From contig JSYX01000087.1 of the NCBI GenBank assembly GCA_000787465.1, positions 17,982 through 81,981 of the forward strand: 64,000 bases of DNA, in the 5' to 3' direction. Made by a program: the position numbers and the translations under genes. The stretch's first letter is position 1. Every line of letters begins with the position of its first letter. Positions 21,721-34,325 of the stretch are shown piece by piece. The notes beneath the pieces were generated by a model. The model was not told the DNA's origin. It made no database searches and saw nothing but the letters and a program-made list of their open reading frames with translations. The stretch comes from Thermomucor indicae-seudaticae. Its lineage: Eukaryota > Mucoromycota > Mucoromycetes > Mucorales > Lichtheimiaceae.

Positions 21721-24238
21721 ATGGAAAAGGGCCAGACTACCAGTGGGTTTGGGAAGAACCCAAGACCTCCAAAGGTAGTAAAGCATATACAGTCGAGGTA
21801 GTGATAGCAGCGCTCTAATGCAGCTTTTATGAAACAGGTCAAGAACAAGAACCCAGCACCCATCCAAATCACAGCTGAACAGATTCTTCGCGAAGCACAT
21901 GATCGCCGATTGGAACCCGTACACACTATTCCTCAGCAAAAAATCAGCGATTTAGAGGAACTTTCTGAATTCCGTCAGCGAAAGCGCAAAGAGTTCGAGG
22001 ATAACATTCGCAAAAACCGACTCAACATTAGCAACTGGCTCAAATATGCATCATGGGAAGAATCGCAAATGGAATTTCAACGATCACGCTCCGTGTACGA
22101 GCGTGCACTTGATGTCGATTGGAGAAACCCAGCCATTTGGTTGCGTTACGTCGAGATGGAGATGAAGAACCGAAACATCAACCACGCGCGCAACTTGCTG
22201 GATCGTGCCACCACGTTGCTTCCGCGCATGAATCAGTTCTGGTACAAATACACGTACATGGAGGAAATGCTCGGGGATGTACCAAAGGCCAGAAACGTCT
22301 TTGAGCGCTGGATGAAGTGGGAGCCCGATGAGGCTGCCTGGATGGCATACATCAAAATGGAGCTGCGGTATCACGAAGAAGAACGCGCCCATGCACTATA
22401 TGAGCGATTCGTCAGTATTCATCCGGAACCCCAAAACTGGATTAAATGGGCGAAGTTTGAAGAGGAACACAACAATCTCGGTTAGTTTCTCAATAGCGTG
22501 CTTTTGTTCGAATTGGGTTGCTGATTTTCTAACCCCAACAGACAAATGCCGGGAGATTTATACCGCAGCTATTGAATATATGGGAGACGAGAAGCTGGAT
22601 CAAAAGGTTCTGGTTGCGTTTGCCAAATTCGAGATAAAAATGAAGGAGGTATGCTCGTCATGTGACGCCGTAGAGTTGAATAGTTCATTGAATTTATGGT
22701 TCTTTTCCTTAGTATGAACGTGCCCGAGTTATCTTCAAGTACGGCTTAGATCGCTTACCAAAATCCAAATCACAGTCATTGTATAACCAATACACAAACT
22801 TTGAAAAGCAATACGGTGACAAGGCTGGTATTGAAGACGTCGTTATTGGCAAGCGGCGAGTTCAATATGAAGAAGAAATCGAAGCGAATCCAAAGAACTA
22901 CGATACTTGGTTTGATTACGCCAAATTGGAAGAATCAACTGGTGACGTTACTCGGGTACGAGAAGTCTATGAACGGGCAATTGCGCAAATACCACCAGCA
23001 AACGAAAAGCGTTACTGGAGACGGTATATTTATCTGTGGATTAATTATGCGTTGTACGAAGAGTTAGAGACACAGGTACGGGATTTATATCATCGAATAC
23101 GGAACGTTGGACTAACCATTGCGGTGCAGGATATACAACGAACGCGGGAAATATATACAGAATGTCTGAAATTGATACCTCATAAACAGTTTACATTTGC
23201 CAAGATATGGCTTTTAGCTGCGCAGTTCGAGATAAGACAGCTGGATCTGAAGGCTGCGCGAAAACTGCTGGGTCAAGCGATCGGTATGTGTCCCAAGAAC
23301 AAGCTTTTCAAAGGCTATATAGAACTCGAGATGCAGGTTGGTTTCCCAGATGGCCGTAGTCTGATTCATGCGAGGTTAACACTGCTTATTTCTAGCTGCG
23401 CGAATTTGATCGGTGTAGAACGCTTTATACAAAATATCTGGAATATGATGCAGCGAACTGCTCAGCATGGATCAAATTTGCAGAGCTTGAGAAACTGCTT
23501 GGTGAACAAGAAAGATGCCGTGCCATCTTTGAGCTGGCCATTAGCCAACCTGTGCTGGACATGCCAGAATTACTATGGAAAGCGTATATCGGTATGTATA
23601 TACTTAGGAGTATTGTCGACAGTTGTTTCTCACTTTGCCTTGCTTTAAGACTTTGAAATCGGCGAGGAGGAATATGAGAAGACACGCGAGCTTTATCTTC
23701 GGTTGCTCGAACGTACAGAGCATGTCAAAGTATACATTAGCTTTGCTCAGTTCGAGCTGTCTATACCTTATAAGGACGGCAGTAACGAAGGCGCTAAACG
23801 AGCACGGAAGATCTTTGAAGATGCGTACGACAGCATGAAGAAGAAAGAGCTTAAGGAGGAGGTAAGATTGGCTCTGCAGCTGCTTGCAGCGAAGCATCTA
23901 TCTGATTACTTTTTGCTTAGCGTGTACTGCTTCTTGAAGCTTGGAAAGACTTTGAAGAGAATTATGGTACGGAAGAAACCCAAGAGGTTGTCAAAAAGAA
24001 GATGCCGAAAGTGGTCAAGAAAAGAAGAAAAGCACCGGATTCAACAGAAGACAATGTCATTTGGGAAGAATACTACGATTACATCTTCCCTGATGACGAA
24101 GGTCAGAACCGTAACCTCAAGTTCCTTGCCATGGCTCATGCTTGGCAGCAACAAAAGGTGAGTGCCAGAAACCAATTATATTAAACAGTGATTGTTCTAA
24201 CACGAGACTGGCTTTCGTAGGCAAATCAGTCGTCTTAA
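21721..24238 (+). CDS. CLF1: Pre-mRNA splicing factor CLF1/SYF3 (crooked neck, CRNKL1)
   Basis: Nine exons: 21721-21774, 21838-22480, 22542-22648, 22713-23075, 23130-23336, 23396-23591, 23650-23861, 23921-24157 and 24221-24238, all in phase, give 678 aa, close to the family norm. The N-terminus holds [20 protein letters not shown], then a solenoid of HAT repeats (for example [20 protein letters not shown]). The acidic-basic C-terminus reads [18 protein letters not shown]1 is a scaffold of the Prp19/NTC complex in the active spliceosome. Intron 1 follows an 18-codon exon, and the last exon is only six codons. No lesion is present. Confidence 0.96.
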
Positions 24239-24369
24239 CGTTGAAATAAACTTTCGCACCTCTTTACTGCTTTTAAAAGAATCCGAGCAAAACTTTGGTT
24301 TCTTGATCTTGGATCACAACTGTACCATCATTCCATCTATTACTGGGTTTTTGCAAACATCTAGGGAGT

Positions 24370-25440
24370 ATGCTGTGCAGGCAAAAGTCCAACAGGCTTT
24401 GGTGGCTTGCTTTCGATCAGATGTAGCGTGTCGCGCACAATCATTTTGGACTTCCAGACCAGCTCATAGATTGGCAGTCCTTGCGACTGGAAGAGCTACT
24501 TGGTCTCTGGGTATTTAAAGCGATCGGTACGCCTTAGCCTGCACACATAGCCGGAAGGGCAATCCATGACCAGCATGGAAAGGCTCAAGCCTAACCCTGG
24601 ACCCAACACGAGGTCATTTCTTCAGCTCCCGAGCTTTCCTTAACCCTAGACCCGGCATCTTTTTCACTTGTTCTGCACATTTCATTGCACTATGTGAGAC
24701 TTCCATTGTTTAATAGAGGAGACGGACTTCACCCACCCATGGCAATGAATCCGACTGTTCGCCTCCTTCGGATTTGGTGGGGGCATTGCAAGATAAGCAT
24801 CAAAAGTACATCTTCCATCCTTTTCGGCGTTTTCAGCCTGCTATCCACCATTTCTTTCGATGCTTTTTCGCGGTTGTCTACCCTTCCCAGCTGACCACAA
24901 CCCACCTCCAGCTTTTGTCGTACAAAGATCAAGTCGCTCTTACGACCTGCAAGTTTCCTCTCCATCTTGTCGACGCTAGACACGGTACGCTGCTGTGCGA
25001 CGGCGCGCCGAAGCGTTGCTGCATTTTTCGCCTCTGTTCCGAAAGAGAATGTTGTGAAAATAAGCCTCTTTGACCCTACATTTACCCTCGGACTTGGACT
25101 GGCTGGTTTATTTACGCAGAGGAAGTTCTAGGCACATAACGGTTGTGACGCGTCCATAGGACTTAGATCGGAATGCCTTTAGAAATCCCTTAGATCGCAG
25201 GTTGTCATAACAGGGCTCCATGAAAGTCCAGACACGTCGCAGCAAATCCCCCTCTGTGTGGTCCCTGATTGGGAAGTGATCCCACCGGTACAGACCCATT
25301 GCGCTTGCGAGCGAATTGTCCAACCGTATATGTTCAAAGCCGTCGACGGGATCGTACACTGTATAAAACGATGATTAAAGAGAGGATGTTTGGCTGCCCA
25401 TTTTCCAAATTTACGAGTTATAACTCGTAAGGGCATCACG
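24370..25440 (-). pseudogene. Decayed copy of a dispersed Mucoromycota-type repeat gene
   Basis: On the minus strand, blocks appear in order: RKFGKWAAKHPLFNHRF (about 25430-25380); EGDLLRRVWTFMEPCYDNLR (about 25245-25190); VDKMERKLAGRKSDLIFVRQ with KLEVGCGQLGR and SRLKTPKRMEDVLLM (24980-24780); and MLVMDCPSGYVCRLRRTDRF (about 24575-24515). Frames change between blocks and stops intervene. From memory, this block order resembles an uncharacterised, high-copy protein family in Mucorales, possibly carried by a transposable element; that identification is unverified. The 70-bp match with 8450-8519 supports repetitiveness. Confidence 0.6.
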
Positions 25441-25610
25441 ACCTTTGCAGCGAAAAGGCTTCGAGTAAAATCCAGTAGTAACTGAAGGGAGGTCAGCCTT
25501 TATATTGAACGACACATGTATAGTATGTACAAATCCATAAATCTATCTGACAGCTTGAGATGCTACATACGAGGGTATATTGTGTGTAGGTTGAAGGAGT
25601 AGCGCGAGCT

Positions 25611-27326
25611 TTAAGGTTGAATGTTGGCTTCGTTGCTGCGGTGGGCTCTACGTACGAAGATAGCATAAATTTCGTCGGCGGTCTTGCCTTTTGTTTCCGG
25701 AACGAAGACGTAAGTGAGAAAAGTGGAAACAAGTAAAATGACTGCGAACACCATAAAGGCGAAAGAATGCATCTGTTCCATCATTTTAGGAAATACGAGG
25801 GCAACGAAGAAGTTCGAACCCCAGTTTATGCTGATCGCCACAGCCGTCATGGATGAAGTGGCATAAGATGGTGAAAGCTCCGAGGTTATCAACCATGGTA
25901 TGGGGCCTAATCCGATAGCGAACAAAAAGACGAACAGATAAACAGAAGCGACCAATAACGGTTGTATCTGAAGGTAGCCGCCAACGATCAGGAGACATGC
26001 ACTCAAGAAGCCTCCTCCCTGAGACAACAGCAAGAGGAATCGACGCCCAAGTTTCTCGATCAAGAACACGGAAAGTAAAGTGGCAGCGCAGTTGATAACT
26101 GACCCAATAATGGTCATAGTGATGGACGTGGCGGGATCAAACGACTGCCTAAAGATGATGGTGGAGTAATATATAACGCCATTGATGGCCGAGAGCTCCT
26201 GAGCAGCATGAAGCAAAATGACGGTAAGTGTCATGCAGCGGACAACAGGGTTCTTGAAAAGGTCGATGATGCCGTAGGCTTCCTTGCTGTAGCTTTCTGT
26301 TGTGATTGTTCTTGATGCAACAACTGCAGGGCTGTTTTCTGACTTGCTGTAGCTAGCCGCGGCATCATCGTACTGAATCTCCTTGCAGATACTCTCGCCA
26401 GCGTCCGTTGCGCGCTGTTCTAATATGATATCATGCAGCTCGGATTCTACCTGATAGCTCCTGCCTCGAAGACGCTGCAATGCTTGTCGCGCCAGGTTCA
26501 CTTCGTCAATAGAAAGGAGGTATCGAGGTGATTCAACACATTGGATCATCAGGAAAATCTGCAATAAAGCCGGTATTGCAACCAATCCGTAGTTGATACG
26601 CCACAAGGGCACTTCAGCAAGTGGAACGCCAACAACGTTCGAAAGAAGGATACCAAGCACAGTGAACAACCTAAAAGGAAGGCAAGATCTTAATATGGTG
26701 CTTGCACTTTTCTCTCTCCCTCTCTCTTCTTTTTTTGAAATTAAGCCCGGAATACTTACTGATAGGAGGCACCCATTGCACCGCGACCCTTGATGGTTGA
26801 TACTTCGCCATTGTACGCTGTAGTCGCGACTGCGCCTATACCACAAGATAAACCCATAATGAACCGACCAGCGATAAACATTGCAGGATTAATAGCGAAT
26901 GCAATATATATCGATCCAAAAATCCAGCCGAAATTGTTTATGGTTATTGTCCATTTGCGTCCGGCGAGGGTTATGATTTTTCCAGCCAAGAGACTAGCAA
27001 TTAAGCCACCAACACAAAAGGACGAGACAGCTACACCCCTATATAGACGGAACAATTATGTCTCATTGCTAGATATCATGCGACCTTTGTTCTTTTGTGC
27101 CTCACCATTGTAACGAGTCCATGATAAGACAGTCTGGAAGTAGCGGGACGGCTGCATGCGCATATCCTTTGGGACACGAGTGTGTTACTTCGCCCGGTAC
27201 GTTTGGTGATCCAATTGTCCATCCCGTGCTGAAGCCGCTAAGGCTGGACACGCACACGCAGAATACAGTGTGCCGTGGATATCGTGCTTCCCGCGAGTCT
27301 TTGTATACCCTGTTTTCCTCTTCCAT
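25611..27326 (-). CDS. MFS sugar (hexose-type) transporter
   Basis: Exons 27326-27106, 27038-26760 and 26670-25611 give 519 aa, the usual length for the family. Signatures: GRKWTI after TM2-3, the GRFIMGLSCGI motif, CVESPRYLL at the end of the first half, RRSQ-less but clear GRRFLLLLS after TM8, GLGPIPWLITSEL before TM11, and PETKGKT after TM12. The substrate is probably a monosaccharide. The central loop (about residues 240-290) is longer than usual and Ser/Thr-rich. The gene is intact, unlike the MCT-type carrier at 16-18 kb. Confidence 0.93.
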
Positions 27327-27539
27327 GCGAAAGATCAGGGGAAAAGAAAAATGAGATATAATAGCAATAGTCCGTTCTATTTATTATTATTGGGTCTGTC
27401 CATGTATTTTTCCAGTCGACACTCGAATAAGGCGACGGTTTGGGGTAACAATATCTACTATAAAAGCGGCAATGCGTCAGGAATGAGCCATCAGGAGCTC
27501 TAAGAATGCATGAAAAAGAAATTAACAATAAAGGGTGGT

Positions 27540-28590
27540 CTACTTGACATGGCAGCCGTGCTTGCTCGTCTTTGGACCCTGACTCATGGATAATTGGTAT
27601 TTTCTTTGGATTTCCCTTAATTTCTGGATTGATGGGTGATCATGACATTCACTCGCCACTTTGTACCGCTCCTTGGCCTGTCTGAGATCCGCCTTAACAC
27701 CAATGCCTGCTTCGTACATGTAGCCTAATGCTCGTAAACCACCGACATGTCCTACGCTTGCAGCTAGACGAGCGTATTCATAGGCTTGACCGTAAACACA
27801 TTCGAGAACGCCTTCAATGCCCGTCAGATACCACGTAGATAACGCCAACGCAGCATTTACGTTTCCCCGTTCAGCTGCCTTCGCGTACCATTTCTTTGCC
27901 TCCGCCGAATCTATTTCACAATCCAATTCTCCCAGCTCATAAGCCAATCCAAGCGATATTGCGATGGAGCATATCCTTGTTTAGCTGCCCACGTGAATAG
28001 CTTGCGTGCATGCACCAAGTCTTGGACAACCGGGAACCCAGGAGCTTCATAGGCAGCGGCCAACTCGTGGACGACCAGAGGTTCTGGGCTGCGATTGGAC
28101 GGATGTTGTATCGCGTGTGTCGTCGATGAAAGGATCGAGCTCGATGGTATCATAAACTGAGTTTCCTGTTCACTGCTTTTCTTTGAGTGGCACTCCTTTG
28201 TCGATGTCGATTCCACAGAAAAATATTCTCCTCGAGTCGTATCTGAACCAGAAGTTTCTGAATCATTTATGTAATCGACGTTGCCCATATCCAATGTCGT
28301 ATTGTCCGTAAGCGGGTGAGGATTCCAAAGCACCAATTGCATATTGCTGTCTTCCCGGACTGCTCGTTTTCCATGTCTGCCGATGCCTTCATATCAAGTG
28401 GTATTTGCGGGATGCTCGAAGTCTGACTGTCGCCAGTGGATGTGTCCTTTGGCACTTTTAGCAAGCATGGTATTGGCACTTGTGGCATGCCGTTGGCTTT
28501 TGTAATTGTCGAGAGGTGCCTTTGAACGTCCTCTGTCGTCGGAACTGGTGCCACATTGTTGATTACCGCAAGAAGACGTGACAACGCCAT
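27540..28590 (-). pseudogene. Sel1-repeat protein gene with a frameshift
   Basis: The ATG at 28590 opens a Ser/Thr/Pro-rich N-terminal region. The C-terminal half has Sel1 repeats: ARKLFTWAAKQGYAPSQYRL, then AKKWYAKAAERGNVNAALAL and LGYMYEAGIGVKADLRQAKE. Between YRL and AYELGEL one base is missing (CGCTTGGATTGG near 27945-27956), which shifts the frame. The expected reading would be YRLGLAYELG. A second frame change near 28340 may be an intron or another lesion. Intact homologues (SKT5/CHS4-like proteins) help activate chitin synthase or act as adaptors. It is either a recent pseudogene or holds a sequencing error. Confidence 0.65.
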
Positions 28591-28924
28591 TCTTGTGCTG
28601 ATGAAAGGCTGAGGAAAGAAAGAAGTTTTTCGAGTTCGATTAAATTCTCGTTGAATTTGTTGTTGGTATCGGGTGTATATTGCTCGACATTGAACGGATC
28701 ATCAGATTTGTCTTTATTCCTTCCTAAACGTCATGTAAAAGCAAACAAGCAAACAAATGGAAACTTCAGCCGTTGATCAACGAGAAGGAAAAGCAAGCCA
28801 GAAAGTGCGGGGAGAGCAGCCATTAAAAATGCTTCCATAGGCAGATAATCATCTTTACTAGAGTGTTCGTGGTGGCAGTTGCCGTGCGTGTCATAGACTC
28901 TCATATTCCTTTTAAATAACGACT
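28591..28924. other. Intergenic, no gene recognised
   Basis: Promoter side of the Sel1-repeat gene. No coding signal is seen on either strand. Confidence 0.4.
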
Positions 28925-29113
28925 ATGAAGCTCGTCTATCGTGATAAGCTGGAGATCTCCTGGGGAATCTGGGGCTTTGATTTGCAAAAGCACAGCTATA
29001 CTGTGCGCATGGTAATAAGCATCAATCCGTCCAAGAAAACGTCGAGTTTAAGCTTCAATCAGAGGATCCATCGACTGGGAGCGAACTTGCCGTCTCCTGT
29101 AGCTCAAAATTGA
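28925..29113 (+). CDS. Possible small protein, uncertain
   Basis: From ATG at 28925 the frame reads MKLVYRDKLEISWGIWGFDL and on to about residue 40. Past 29030 the neighbouring frame (NVEFKLQSEDPSTGSELAVS, ending at a TAG at 29122-29124) looks more protein-like, which suggests a one-base shift or a very short intron near 29010-29036. No family is recognised. Confidence 0.3.
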   Translation: MKLVYRDKLEISWGIWGFDLQKHSYTVRMVISINPSKKTSSLSFNQRIHRLGANLPSPVAQN

Positions 29114-29386
29114 CAGCTCCATAGCAAAACAAGTGACGAAGGAACGCGCCATGAAAGACTCAAAGTAGATTTCCGACGAAGAATACACTTTACCAGCTAT
29201 AAGCAATATATGACTTACAGCTCCATCCTTCAGCGTGCTCTGATACTTGAATATCCAAGACGAAAAAAATTCTCGGTGGGCTTAGCGGAGTTGGTGACTT
29301 TTTTGGAAAACACGGTTAAATTTCTAGTCCCAAAGGGTCAAGGATTGTTCCTCCTCTTCTCTGATTGACTTTAGTATCAGTTAACA

Positions 29387-30687
29387 ATGGTATGTTATTC
29401 ACCAGGCGATGCAATCCTGAGACATCCGCTTGAAGAAACAATGGATGGATCGATATTCCAATGGATGGAAAACGGATGCAAAGCTCGCTGCGCCAACTCG
29501 AAGCAAGCCGTTACTCATTTCGATTCGTGATGGAATTAGGCTCGTGGTCCCAAAAAGCACATGAAGCGCTTGAACGCCCCCAAGCACTGGATGCTTGACA
29601 AGCTTTTGGGTATGTAGACAACCACCTTTTCGCGGGCTCTATTACCCAGTGATCGGTTCAGCTGTGATGAAATTACAAAAAATTATGTCAAGCTCAACAG
29701 TCGCGATACTTCATGACGACGTCTTTTTGCTTCCTGATTTGCATCTGGTCACTGGAAAGCCCAACTACGGCAATGCTGTTTTGCTAAATTGATACTTTGA
29801 CAGGTTCGTACGCCCCTAAGCCCAGCTCCGGTCCCCACAAGACCCGCGAGTGCTTGCCTCTCATCATTTTCTTGAGAAACCGTCTCAAGTACGCCCTTAA
29901 CGGCCGCGAAGTCAAGGCTATCCTTATGCAGCGTCTTGTCAAGGTCGACCACAAGGTCCGCACTGACTACTGCTTCCCTGCTGGTTTCATGGGTAAGTTT
30001 TCTGGGAAGTGAATACACAGGGCGTGTGATTGATGGCGAGAGCTTTGGCGAACCCCGGATGCTTTTTCTTTCTGGTCTTGGTTTGACAGATGTCATTACC
30101 ATTGAAAAGACCGGTGAGAACTTCCGACTCGTCTATGACGTTAAAGGTCGCTTCGCCATCCACCGCATCACCGAGGAAGAAGCGAAGTACAAGCTTTGCC
30201 GTGTTAAGAAGGTCATGATTGCCAGCCGTGGTGTCCCCTACATCGTCACTCACGATGGCCGTACCATCCGTTACCCCGATCCTTTGATCAAGGCTAACGA
30301 CACCATCCGTCTTGACTTGGAGAGCAACAAGGTCACCGACTTCGTTAAGTTCGACATTGGCAACGTCTGCATGGTTACTGGCGGTCGTAACATTGGCCGT
30401 GTTGGTGTCATCGTCCACCGTGAGCGTCACATTGGTGGTTTCGAGATCGTCCACATTAAGGATACCTTGGACCGTGTCTTCGCTACCCGTATCTCCAACG
30501 TGTTTGTCATTGGTCAAGGTAAGAGATTATTTCTCGCGTGTTCTCGTGTTAGCGTTGAGTAATGAATATGTGAATAGGTACCAAGCCCTGGATATCGCTT
30601 CCTAAGGGTAAGGGTGTTAAGCTTACCATTGCTGAAGAGCGTGACCGCCGCAGAGCTGCTGCTGCTGCCGCTGCCGCTGCCCACTAA
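29387..30687 (+). CDS. RPS4: 40S ribosomal protein eS4 (RPS4)
   Basis: Five exons: 29387-29389 (the ATG alone), 29540-29609, 29804-29992, 30090-30518 and 30578-30687, giving 266 aa. It begins [20 protein letters not shown] and contains the S4 RNA-binding region ([15 protein letters not shown]), a KOW-like segment ([16 protein letters not shown]), and a C-terminus [17 protein letters not shown] ending in an Ala run. eS4 binds 18S rRNA in the body of the small subunit. A first exon of just the start codon is common in fungal ribosomal protein genes, and GTATGT follows it directly. Codon use is strongly biased, as for highly expressed genes. Confidence 0.96.
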
Positions 30688-30884
30688 ATGTGGTAATGAG
30701 TGTGCGCCGCATGTAGTACAGTTTGATAATAAAAGCTGCATCGAGCCATATATTGTATTCTGTATTTTTGTAAAGAGAAAGAATGAAACGCTTGTGTCGC
30801 TTCAGAAAGGAGAGTGTGTTTGATTCCCCGAATTCTTGGTGTTTTTCAGGCACAGTTACCGGACCCAATCGTGGAAGCGTTGCG

Positions 30885-33800
30885 ATGCTGCATGAATGGA
30901 GGAAGCATACGGCTTCGCTGTTAACGTTGGCTGTAATACAGCTAGTAGGCCTGGGTCTTTTCGCAAAAGGCTTTTTTCCTTACAAGGTGTACCTTTCGGG
31001 TTTTGCTGACGTGTCTTCCATACCTCCATGGCTCGGTGACGATGTTCCTGCTCAAACGAATCTGATTGAACCAGAGTTCGATCGTCTTGTTCTGATAGTC
31101 ATTGACGCTCTTCGAAAGTAAGATTCGCCATTCAACTGCGATTTTATTCAGTTATCAACATGGTACTTGAAACAACAGCGACTTTATACTTGGCGATGAC
31201 TCTGGTTTCACGTTCATCAAAAGGTTTGCTCGTTTATTTTAGCTTTCTTGGCCGATGTCTGACATTTTCCTTAGCCAAATTGAAAACGGGGAAGCAATAC
31301 CTTTTACAGCTAGGGCGACAGCTCCAACCGTCACCATGCCGCGGATCAAGGCATTGACGACCGGTAAGACTGTTTTACTGTCGTTGATTGCAGGTCCTAA
31401 GTATCCGCTTACTTGTTAAACTACAGGCACGGTTCCCAGCTTTTTAGACGCCATTCTCAATATTGCTGAATCCGATACAAGTTCATCTTTGATGCATCAT
31501 GACAATTGGGTATATCAATTCAAGAATACTGGCAACCGTACAATACATTTCTTTGGAGACGACACGTGGATCCGGTTATTCCCTGACACATTCACGAAGC
31601 ATGATGGAACTACTTCATTCTATGTCTCTGTAAGAAATATTGACCAGGTTGACAATGGATTTGATATAACGAGGACATGTAGGACACTGTACAAGTCGAC
31701 TTGAATGTGACACGGCATGTTAACAATGTTTTTGCAGAACAAGATTGGGATGCTGTGATATTGCATTATTTGGGCCTGGATCATATTGGCCATATCGGCG
31801 GCCCATCGAGGTAACTGCCTATATTAGATCCGTGCTTTAAAATAGTGTAACATGAAAATCGACTATCCAAGTCCACTGATGCTGCCTAAGCAACGGGAGA
31901 TGGATCAAGTTATTGAAGAAATATTCGAGATTGTGGCCAAACAAGACGCTTACCGAATCAAACACGACGCCGGTGCGAAAGGTACTTTACTCGTGGTTTG
32001 TGGTGATCATGGAATGAATGAGGTACGGGTCGTGTTGTGTATCAGCATAAGAGAAACAAATTCACTGTAGGTTACACTTAGGCTGGCAACCATGGTGGCT
32101 CGTCTGTGGGTGAAACGTCTGCAGTACGTGATCATGGAATACCCTACCGAGGTAACCGTCGCTCATCTTTATTTAATCTCCAGGCCATGGTCTTTTTAAG
32201 CCCTAGATTCTCGTCTAGGCCTGTCCTTGGAAACCCGACAAAAGTTTACATTGAGGACAACAGGGAGCGAGCCTACGGCTTCCCGATCATAGACCAAGTC
32301 GATCTTGTTCCTACATTGGCTGCACTGTTTGCATTCCCTATCCCTAAGAACAATCTTGGCAAGATAATTCCGGAACTGTTGAATCGAAGAAGTGGTAACG
32401 AAGTGTTCAAGTATGTCTAGCTAAAAAATATAACTGTTGACACGCTGTGTTTATTAGACACTGTATCACTCTTGCGCGCGCTTCAGTTAAATGCGTACCA
32501 GTTAGGAAATTTGCTAACTCAAATGATGCCCGACCTCGCGGATATTCTGAATAACCCCATGAATATTGACGCCAGCTCAAGTAATGCGGTAGCCCAATTG
32601 TACGCTCGCGCAGTTCGACTGCATTCAAGCTTTGTCCATAGCAAAGATTCACTGCCACTAGCAAAAGATGCTATCGATTCATACATGGAGGTAAAATGCA
32701 GCGCTATTGTATTTTCAAGCTGAGAAATGATATACTCATTAAGCAGATTGAACCAGTTTATTCATCACGCTCAATCGTACCTTGCGAAGACTGCTAGCGA
32801 TTACAATTTGACAGAGATGGGCATGGGGACCTTTTTGATGCTGTTCTCTACCCTCATTCTCACTGTACGCGCCTTCCGCACGAAACAGGATGTGGTCATT
32901 GGATCGTGCAATGATACATGGTGGATCAACAAGGCGTTTGTCGTAGTGTTACTGTCGGCCTATCTGGGGATGATGTTTGCAAGCAGCTTCATAGAGGAGG
33001 AACATTGTGTTTGGTTCTACTTTATGCAGACACTTTGGCTTTTGGCAGCTCTTCAAAGGTAAGTGAACATGTACATCCGTGTGTACGCAAAGCAACCGCT
33101 CAAATTTGCTTTTGTTCCAAGTTTCCGGATTCCTAGTATGACTTTTAAGCAGCAGAGTTGGCTTGCTTCATTGTGTGTGTCACAAGTGGTTCTTTCTCGG
33201 ATCGGTATGACGTTCAAAGAGCCACGTGGGAACTTGTCGGGGATTGAAGGATATTCGTGGCATTTTCTGACGTTCTCTTTGACAACATTTGTCGTCCTGG
33301 GTGCCACAAGAATAATGTGGGGTAGTCGTGAAATGAGGGGAATATCAAGTGGAGCGAATTACATTCAGCTTCTCTGTCAATGTGTCTGCGTGCTACTTGC
33401 GTGTATAACTGCTGCCCTGGTCTTGTTGTACAAAATACGAGCGGAAGATAATGGCATGAACGGAAGTGCGTCAAACTGGTATCTCAACCAGTTATCTGCT
33501 TTACAGTTTGCCGTGCAGCTCGACCACGTCGAATTGGGTAGACTTATTTACAATTACGGGGCTTCATGCTGTTTGACTCTTGGTGGACTTGTTTACGTCA
33601 CCCGACGAGCCAGTATATTCCGCTTCAGAGAAGAAGGTGAGACACTGGCGAAAAAGAACAAAGATGAAACAATTGATTGATTTTAGAGCACCATAGAAAC
33701 AAATGAGCCGGCGCCGGACGGCGATATTTCATACATGGATGCCTTACTGTACACGATCACGTTGCTTCTAATCCTTTTGACGAAGACGCAGTATGCAACT

Positions 33801-34325
33801 TTATTTGTGTTGTATGCGGGACAATTCTATCTCATGCGTCTCTGGCAACGTGCGCTGTCGTCTGTGGACCAGCAGCCTCCTGTGTGGGTGTCAGCCGCGA
33901 TTGTAACCTGCCTGAGCCATGCAGCATTCTTCATGACAGGGCATTCGAATTCAATATCTGCGGTTGACTTGAGCAACGCGTACATTGGTGTCTCAGGATA
34001 CGACACTGTACTGATCGGCGTTTTGACGTTTTGCTCGAACTGGTCTGGAAGCTTGTGGTGGGCACTCGCCGGTTGGACGCTTCTATCTGATAATGGACGA
34101 AAAGGGCAGGATGAAACGTTATGGCATTACGTCTATACACAATCTTCGTTTTATGGATTGTTTATTTCTACACTCTCTATTGCTGTGACGATACTCCGTG
34201 AACATCTGTTTATCTGGACCGTATTCTCGCCAAAGTACTTGTATCAGATGGCGTGGACCTGCTTATTTCATTGGTGCGCTCAAGTTTTGACCGGTATACT
34301 CGCCGTGAGTATATATGGTCGGTAA
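30885..34325 (+). CDS. LAS21: GPI ethanolamine phosphate transferase 2 (LAS21/GPI7, PIG-G)
   Basis: Twelve exons: 30885-31117, 31179-31223, 31275-31363, 31427-31629, 31683-31810, 31872-32022, 32082-32123, 32184-32394, 32458-32690, 32757-33058, 33122-33636 and 33697-34325, giving 926 aa. After one N-terminal TM comes the luminal alkaline-phosphatase-like domain: VLIVIDALR, ARATAPTVTMPRIKALTTG, HYLGLDHIGHIGGP, and GDHGMNEAGNHGGSSVGETS, which holds metal-binding residues. The second half is a multi-TM region. In the ER it adds phosphoethanolamine to the second mannose of GPI precursors. Acceptors of exons 9, 11 and 12 were chosen by phase. An ATG at 30783 is in frame but would add an unlikely N-terminus. 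Confidence 0.93.

Noticed and set aside
29987..30517. Long minus-strand frame opposite RPS4
   Set aside because: It overlaps conserved eS4 exons and has the Val/Asp/Thr-rich composition typical of antisense to a codon-biased gene.
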